Shown here: positions 15,490 through 20,097 of the stretch, piece after piece | How the letters are laid out: every line of letters begins with the position of its first letter | Position numbering within the stretch: the first letter of the stretch is position 1 | Assembly: GCA_009919445.1 (NCBI GenBank) | Contig: RGBY01000014.1 | Location: 1-20,097, forward strand | Source of the DNA: Planctomycetia bacterium | GTDB lineage: Bacteria > Planctomycetota > Planctomycetia > Pirellulales > UBA1268 | DNA length: 20,097 nt | Direction: 5' to 3' | Program-made: the position numbers and the translations under genes | Notes under the pieces: generated by a model | Databases searched by the model: none | Told to the model about the DNA's origin: nothing | The model's input: only the letters and a program-made list of their open reading frames with translations

Positions 15490-15971
15490 GTAGTGTTGCC
15501 AGCCCACCACCGAGTTTTTCGCCTGTCGCAGAGTCGTCTTCCCGGCGGCTAACCCCAGCGGTCCCGGCGGCTGCCGCTCCAAGCTGGATGCGGTGGACGC
15601 TTGTCGCCGCTGGACTCTACAACCTGGCCTGGGGTGCATTTGCGATCCTTGCCCCGCAGAAGGGTTTCGATTTGGTTGGCATGGAGCCGCCGCGTTACCT
15701 CGAGTTCTGGCAGTGCATCGGAATGATTGTTGGTGTCTACGGTATTGGATACCTGTTGGCCGCGAGTGACCCGCTGCGACATTGGCCGATTACCTTCGTT
15801 GGTCTCCTCGGGAAGGTACTGGGACCGATTGGTTTCGCCGAAGCACTCTGGTCGGGAAAACTCCCGCTGGCCTTCGGCTGGAACATCATCACCAATGATC
15901 TGATCTGGTGGGTTCCCTTCACTGCCATTCTGGTCGCCGCCTGGAGGTCACGTGGGCATGCCCCCAGCTGA
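15486..15971 (+). CDS. Small four-helix membrane protein, conserved, function unknown
   Basis: A 161-residue protein. Residues 1-33 are Pro/Ala/Ser-rich and polar. Four hydrophobic helices follow at about 35-55, 72-91, 101-121 and 132-152. Characteristic stretches are AAGLYNLAWGAF, GMEPPRYLEFWQCIGMIVGV, LRHWPITFVGLLGKVLGPIG and NDLIWWVPF. I recall similar small membrane proteins in planctomycetes and other bacteria without a known role. Tryptophans and the conserved glycine/proline positions suggest a real family rather than a chance frame. The start ATG overlaps the stop of the ancestral deacetylase frame (ATGA). The 3' end overlaps the start of the FAD oxidoreductase gene by 20 bases, so the two are probably translated together. 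Confidence 0.75.
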   Translation: MSSVASPPPSFSPVAESSSRRLTPAVPAAAAPSWMRWTLVAAGLYNLAWGAFAILAPQKGFDLVGMEPPRYLEFWQCIGMIVGVYGIGYLLAASDPLRHWPITFVGLLGKVLGPIGFAEALWSGKLPLAFGWNIITNDLIWWVPFTAILVAAWRSRGHAPS

Positions 15972-16959
15972 AGCAGCCCCGTCTCAGGTTGATGTTGCCA
16001 TCGTCGGTGCTGGTATCGCCGGGCTGGCGGCCGCCTCGGTGCTAACAGCGGCAGGGCGACGGGTGGCTGTCCTGGAAAAGTCGCGGGGGGTTGGCGGACG
16101 CATGGCGACCCGCCGTCTGGGAGAGGCAGTCTGTGATCATGGGGCTCAGCAATTCGCGGTGAAGGGCCGCGCCTTCGGCAACCTGGTGGCCGAGGCGGAG
16201 GCGGCGGGGCTGGTCGACTCGTGGTGTCAGCTTTTTCCGTCAGCCAAAACCGCGGAGGGTCCTGTTACGGCACCGCTGGACGAGGCTGGTCATGCCCGCT
16301 GGCGGGGTGTTCGCGGGATGACCGCACTCCCCAAGCAGATCAGCAGCCAGGCTGGCTTTGTCCGTCTTGTTGATGAAGCAGGGGGCTGCCTGACGGCGGC
16401 AGCTGCGATTGTGACGGTACCCGTCCCCCAGGCGATCGATCTCTTCAAGGCTGGAGGCCTGATGCCACCTCAGGTCGATTCTGCCGTCTGGGAATTGCTC
16501 GACTCCATCACCTACGAGCCTTGCTTTTCGTTGATGCTGGTCCTCGACCAACCCAGTCGTCTCCCGTCACCGGGCGGATTGCTGGTGGAAACTGGGCCGG
16601 TGGCCTGGATCACCGATAATCAGCAGAAAGGGATTTCGCCACTTCCTAGCCTCACCATTCAGGCACGAGGCGACTTTAGCCGGGAGCATTTTGAAGATGA
16701 TCCAGCTGAGGTGACGCGACTCCTGACAGCCCAGGCGGCCACCTGGATCGATGGTGATCCGGCCACAGCGGTAATCGATTCATCACTCCAGCGGTGGAAG
16801 TTTGCCTTTCCCGAAACCGTTCTGAAAACGCCGCTGATTCCCCTGAGCACCAGTCCCCCGGTGGTCTGCTGTGGTGACGCCTTTGGAGGCGGGAGTGTGG
16901 AAAATGCGGCCTCGAGTGGTCTGGCTGTTGCCCGGTGGCTTGAGCGGCTTCCCCGCTAG
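15952..16959 (+). CDS. Renalase-like NAD(P)/FAD-dependent oxidoreductase
   Basis: A 335-residue flavoprotein. The N-terminus has the FAD-binding Rossmann pattern VAIVGAGIAGLAAA (glycines 19, 21 and 24) and E42 in VLEKSRGVGGRMATRR, followed by CDHGAQQF. The end has CGDAFGGGSVENAASSGLAV, the closing FAD contact. This is the layout of bacterial renalase-like proteins; some relatives oxidise isomeric forms of NAD(P)H, and the substrate here is unknown. Between GMTALPKQI (122-130) and the VTVPVPQA block there are fewer residues than in relatives I recall, as if one beta strand were missing in frame. GGAGG lies 4 bases before GTG 15952 and 10 before ATG 15958, and either could be the start. It overlaps the preceding membrane-protein gene. 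Confidence 0.82.
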   Translation: MGMPPAEAAPSQVDVAIVGAGIAGLAAASVLTAAGRRVAVLEKSRGVGGRMATRRLGEAVCDHGAQQFAVKGRAFGNLVAEAEAAGLVDSWCQLFPSAKTAEGPVTAPLDEAGHARWRGVRGMTALPKQISSQAGFVRLVDEAGGCLTAAAAIVTVPVPQAIDLFKAGGLMPPQVDSAVWELLDSITYEPCFSLMLVLDQPSRLPSPGGLLVETGPVAWITDNQQKGISPLPSLTIQARGDFSREHFEDDPAEVTRLLTAQAATWIDGDPATAVIDSSLQRWKFAFPETVLKTPLIPLSTSPPVVCCGDAFGGGSVENAASSGLAVARWLERLPR

Positions 16960-17176
16960 GGACTTCCAGCTCTGCAGTGTGGCTGCGGATGAGGCGTGAT
17001 GAGCGGGCCTGCTCGTGTGGTGACCTTGCTCTGTGGGGCGAAGGAAGTCGACACGACAGCGGACCAATTGCGCGGCTATGCTTGATGAAGTCGTGAATAG
17101 CGTGTTGTGGGTGGGGTGTCGTCCAGTGAGGCTGCCCGCCTTCACGGTTGCCTTTCCCAGTACGGAGTCGAAGACC

Positions 17177-18667
17177 ATGGCCACTGCCTCCCGAGCTCTC
17201 TTGCCAGAAGTCGAACAGTTCCTTTCCAGTGGCGTCATTGCCGGAGTCGTCGGTGGTGATGACTGGGCTGGCACGAGTGGGGAGACATTCCAGACCCGTG
17301 ATCCGGGGACCGGCGAACCACTCGCTGAACTGCATGCCTACGCGGCGGCCGATGTTGATCAGGCGGTCGCCATTGCAAACAAGGCCTTTCAGCAGTCGGG
17401 CTGGGCCACCCTTGCTCCAAATGATCGCGGTGTCCGGCTGCACCGCTTTGCCGATCTGGTTGAGAGCCGAAAAGACATTGTTGCCCAGCTCGAAGCCATC
17501 GACGCCGGCAAGTTGCCGGGAGCAGCCGCCGGTGACGTTCAGAACTTCATCGAATCACTGCGATTCTTTGCTGACATGGCCCAGCATGTGCAGCGGCGGA
17601 GCCAGCTGGCAGTTGCTGGTCATGAGGCCTGGACCCTGCGTAACCCGTGGGGAGCATGCGGCTTCATCTTTCCGTGGAACTTCCCGATTCTGTTGATGGG
17701 CTGGGGGATTGCCCCGGCTCTGGCTGCTGGCAACACCGTGGTGGTGAAGCCAGCAGAAGATACACCGCTGGCATCGATCTATGTCGCCCGACTGGCCCGG
17801 GAGAGCGGCATGCCAGAGGGTGTTGTCAATGTGGTGCCGGGGTTGGGGAGTGTCGCCGGCGCGGCCCTGTCGGCTAACGCAGGAATCAAGCGAATGTCCT
17901 TCACAGGCTCGCCGGAGGTAGGCCGGCTCGTTGGTGAGGCCTGTGGCCGCAACCTGGTGCCAGTCAAGCTCGAACTCGGCGGGAAGGGGGCTGCGGTCGT
18001 TTTTGAGGATGTTGATGTTGAGGCCACTGCCAGGCAGCTTGTTGGAGCAATCACCTTCCATACGGGACAGATCTGCTGTGATGCCACCCGCTGGCTGATC
18101 CACAAGTCGATCTATCCTGACTTTGTGGCTGCCTGCAAGCAGGCACTCGATCAGGTCAGTATTGGCTATCAACTTGACAATGGCACGACGATGGGACCGG
18201 TCGTCAACGCCAAGCAGCGGGACCGCGTGCTTGGGTATGTTGAAAAGGGAGTGGCTGAAGGGGCCGATGCTGTCGTGCCGGGAGGAGCGGCCGAAGTCGC
18301 CGGAAAAGATGGCTACTACGTGAAGCCCTGCCTGCTGGCGGGATCCCTCGACAACATTGCCGCCCGTGAGGAAATCTTTGGACCGGTTGCCTATATGGCC
18401 ACGTTTGAGCAGGAGGACGAGGCGGTGGCAATGGCCAATGACACCGAATATGGGCTGGCCAATAGCGTGTGGACGACCGATCTGGGGCGGGCTGCCCGTG
18501 TCGCTGAATCGATGGTGGCTGGGAACAGCTGGATCAATGCCCACAACCTCTTCCCCAAGGGCGTGCCCTATGGCGGGGTTAACAAGAGTGGTGTTGGGGG
18601 CGGAGTGAATTCGATTGAGACACTCTTTGACTATTGGCGTAGCCAGTCAATCGTACGGCCACTGTGA
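17177..18667 (+). CDS. Aldehyde dehydrogenase, NAD(P)-dependent
   Basis: A 496-residue member of the ALDH superfamily, oxidising an aldehyde to the acid. Visible elements in order: PWNFPILLMGWGIAPALAAG, the cofactor lysine in VVVKPAEDTPL, FTGSPEVGR, LELGGKGA with the general-base glutamate, GQICCDATR with the catalytic cysteine, EEIFGPV, and a C-terminal PYGGVNKSGVG. The length is standard, and all segments are present without gaps. The ATG at 17177 has GGAG 9 bases upstream. The open frame back to 17033 carries no ALDH sequence. The 217 bases before the start show no gene. The aldehyde substrate cannot be named. It sits between two FAD-dependent oxidoreductase genes, one of them amine-oxidase-like, which could supply aldehydes; that link is inference. 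Confidence 0.94.
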   Translation: MATASRALLPEVEQFLSSGVIAGVVGGDDWAGTSGETFQTRDPGTGEPLAELHAYAAADVDQAVAIANKAFQQSGWATLAPNDRGVRLHRFADLVESRKDIVAQLEAIDAGKLPGAAAGDVQNFIESLRFFADMAQHVQRRSQLAVAGHEAWTLRNPWGACGFIFPWNFPILLMGWGIAPALAAGNTVVVKPAEDTPLASIYVARLARESGMPEGVVNVVPGLGSVAGAALSANAGIKRMSFTGSPEVGRLVGEACGRNLVPVKLELGGKGAAVVFEDVDVEATARQLVGAITFHTGQICCDATRWLIHKSIYPDFVAACKQALDQVSIGYQLDNGTTMGPVVNAKQRDRVLGYVEKGVAEGADAVVPGGAAEVAGKDGYYVKPCLLAGSLDNIAAREEIFGPVAYMATFEQEDEAVAMANDTEYGLANSVWTTDLGRAARVAESMVAGNSWINAHNLFPKGVPYGGVNKSGVGGGVNSIETLFDYWRSQSIVRPL

Positions 18668-18722
18668 TTGGTGAAGGCATGGCCGCAGGTGGCTTGAGGC
18701 TGGTGACCAGTGGAGAGGTGGC

Positions 18723-20018
18723 GTGGACAGGTTTGACTGCATCGTAATTGGAGCCGGGCTCGCGGGCTTGGCCTGCGGGAGGACCCTCACGGCTGCCGGG
18801 AAGCGGGTGAGGCTGGTAGAGGCTGCTGATCGAGCAGGTGGCCGTGTGGCTACCGATACAGTCGCTGGCTTCCGCGTTGACCGGGGCTTTCAGGTCTATC
18901 TTGATGCCTACCCAGAGGGGCAGCGGTTTCTCAGGCATGCAGACCTGGCGTTTGGTCGCTTCGAGCCAGGGGCCCTGGTCGCGAGTGGTGGCCGGTTGCT
19001 GCCGGTGAGTGATCCGTGGCGGCGGCCCCTGACTGCCCTTCGCTCGGTGCTAACTGGAGTGGTTGGGGTGGGGGATGGCTTGCGGACGGCCCGGCTGCGG
19101 CGAGATGTAATCAGAGGCGTTCGTCGTGGTCAGATTGATCCAGCGGTGGCGGCTTCAGCAGATGAACGCACCACGCGGGCCGCCCTTGCTGCCCGGGGAT
19201 TTTCGCCTCGGTTTATCGAGCTGTTCTTTGAACCGTTTTTTGGTGGAGTTTTTCTGGAGCGTGAACTCACCACAGCAGCCCCGGTGTTTGAGTTCACATT
19301 CGCCATGTTTTCTCTAGGCCGGGCCTGCCTGCCGGCAGGTGGCATGGCGGCAATCCCTGAGCAACTTGCCGCAGGGTTGCCAGCAGGCTGCCTGCAGACC
19401 GGCCGTTCGGTGGCTGGGATTGAGCCAGTCGCGAGTGGTGGTGGCGTAGTCGTGCTGGCTGATGGTAGCCGGCTGGCTGCCGATTCAATTGTGGTGGCGA
19501 CGGCTGCCGATGCTGCCGCACGGCTGGTGCCAGCAGGCCTGCTTCATCACTGGCAGCCCCCTGCCTTCAAGGGCACCAGGCTTGTCGCCTTTGCTACAGA
19601 TCAGCAGCCTGCCTGTGGAGCCACCCTGATCGTGTCAGCCGAGCCGGCGGGTGTTGGGCCGATTGACAACCTGACCGTCCCGTCAGCAGTTGCCGCTGGG
19701 TATGCCCCGTCCGGGCAATCGCTGGTTTACGTCTCGGTCCGTGGCGACTGGGAGGGGAGCCCGGATGAACTTGCAGATGCGATCTGTCGGCAAGCAGCCG
19801 GTTGGCTTGGTCCGCAGGCAATGAGGTGGCGGCAGCTGACGACGGTTCCTGTTCCACGTGCCCTCCCGGTTGAGACACCGGAGGTGCGACTGGCTCGTCC
19901 CAAGAATGCCCGGTGTGCTCCAGGGCTGTTTCTCTGTGGCGATCACCTCACCACGGCCTCCATCAACGGTGCCCTGATGGCTGGCCGCCAGGTGGCCGAA
20001 GAGTTGTTAGCAGGCTGA
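18723..20018 (+). CDS. FAD-dependent amine oxidase/protoporphyrinogen oxidase-like protein
   Basis: A 431-residue flavoprotein. The N-terminus carries IVIGAGLAGLACG (glycines 10, 12 and 15) and VEAADRAGGRVATD, the FAD-binding and following GGR motif of the amine-oxidase superfamily. Then come GFRVDRGFQVYLDAYPEG, FFEPFFGGVFLERELTT, LPAGGMAAIPEQLAAGLP, GPIDNLTVPSAVAAGY, and the final FLCGDHLTTASINGALMAGR that closes on the flavin. Relatives include protoporphyrinogen oxidases, carotenoid desaturases and many uncharacterised oxidoreductases; I cannot choose a substrate. The GTG start at 18723 has GGAGAGG just upstream. It follows the aldehyde dehydrogenase by 55 bases on the same strand. The protein looks complete. 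Confidence 0.88.
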   Translation: MDRFDCIVIGAGLAGLACGRTLTAAGKRVRLVEAADRAGGRVATDTVAGFRVDRGFQVYLDAYPEGQRFLRHADLAFGRFEPGALVASGGRLLPVSDPWRRPLTALRSVLTGVVGVGDGLRTARLRRDVIRGVRRGQIDPAVAASADERTTRAALAARGFSPRFIELFFEPFFGGVFLERELTTAAPVFEFTFAMFSLGRACLPAGGMAAIPEQLAAGLPAGCLQTGRSVAGIEPVASGGGVVVLADGSRLAADSIVVATAADAAARLVPAGLLHHWQPPAFKGTRLVAFATDQQPACGATLIVSAEPAGVGPIDNLTVPSAVAAGYAPSGQSLVYVSVRGDWEGSPDELADAICRQAAGWLGPQAMRWRQLTTVPVPRALPVETPEVRLARPKNARCAPGLFLCGDHLTTASINGALMAGRQVAEELLAG

Positions 20019-20069
20019 AGCTACGGTGCTGCAGACCGGGAGTGGCCGCAGCGTCAAAGGTGCCCCTGT

Positions 20070-20089
20070 CCGCTCGCTTCCGCTCGCGG
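20070..20089. repeat. Intergenic repeat element, planctomycete-like
   Basis: CCGCTCGCTTCCGCTCGCGG consists of an 8-base unit CCGCTCGC repeated after TT, and its outer four bases pair (CCGC with GCGG). It lies 52 bases after the last stop codon. Its reverse complement resembles short intergenic repeats I recall from planctomycete genomes, where it shows up as spurious Arg-Ala-Ser-Gly-Ser-Glu peptides. It may help end or stabilise transcripts. Only one copy is in the window. Confidence 0.45.
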
Positions 20090-20097
20090 CTTTCCGG

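Noticed and set aside
17053..17082. Possible promoter (ACGACA, 18 bases, TATGCT) before the aldehyde dehydrogenase
   Set aside because: Both boxes match only four of six positions with a non-optimal spacer, and similar matches are expected by chance.
17555..18544. Long - strand frame of 329 codons inside the aldehyde dehydrogenase
   Set aside because: It is a shadow of a gene with full family motifs, and its own translation shows none.
1..20097. tRNA, rRNA, CRISPR, insertion sequence or phage genes
   Set aside because: No T-loop-like sequences in a cloverleaf context, no regularly spaced direct repeats, and no transposase, integrase or phage motifs were seen in any plausible gene.

Overview
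The window reads as a stretch of chromosome from a planctomycete, probably Pirellulales-like and possibly from an uncultured lineage. The grounds are a secreted DUF1571-type protein, a secreted HExxH protein of a kind I associate with planctomycetes, very large membrane-anchored proteins with no recognisable family, rsmH lying outside any dcw cluster, high GC with GTG and TTG starts, and a 20-base intergenic repeat at the right edge that resembles repeats I recall from planctomycete genomes. Most genes are housekeeping or metabolic. I see no prophage, transposase, CRISPR array, tRNA or rRNA.

Layout. (1) 3-3593 (+) is the 3' part of a giant membrane protein. It converges on a secreted DUF1571 protein (3613-4539, -). 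(2) After a 389-base divergent intergenic region comes a + strand group: a metallo-beta-lactamase-fold hydrolase, a PlsC-type acyltransferase and a CdsA-type CDP-diacylglycerol synthase. The last two are consecutive steps of phospholipid synthesis. (3) On the - strand lie rsmH, a single-pass LysM protein, and a secreted HExxH metallopeptidase-like protein. (4) From 9987 rightward everything is on + : queA, a Nudix-like gene, an IscS-type cysteine desulfurase, an IscA-type Fe-S carrier, a CbiE-CbiT (CobL) fusion, a PIG-L/BshB1-like deacetylase, a small four-helix membrane protein, a renalase-like FAD oxidoreductase, an aldehyde dehydrogenase and an amine-oxidase-like flavoprotein.

I do not find a convincing new multi-gene system. 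What stands out is a set of apparent deletion scars. At about 7241-7249 the CdsA gene stops resembling its family immediately after the DRI of its signature. On the other strand, at the same bases, the peptidase-like gene also stops resembling its family. The tails of two convergent genes therefore seem to have been removed together. At about 15373 the PIG-L gene loses an internal segment and its frame. Its recognisable C-terminus continues in another frame and ends in an ATGA overlap with the next gene. A third, weaker candidate is an in-frame gap in the renalase-like oxidoreductase near 16340. These could be real small deletions or assembly collapses. Either way the affected genes should not be treated as intact.
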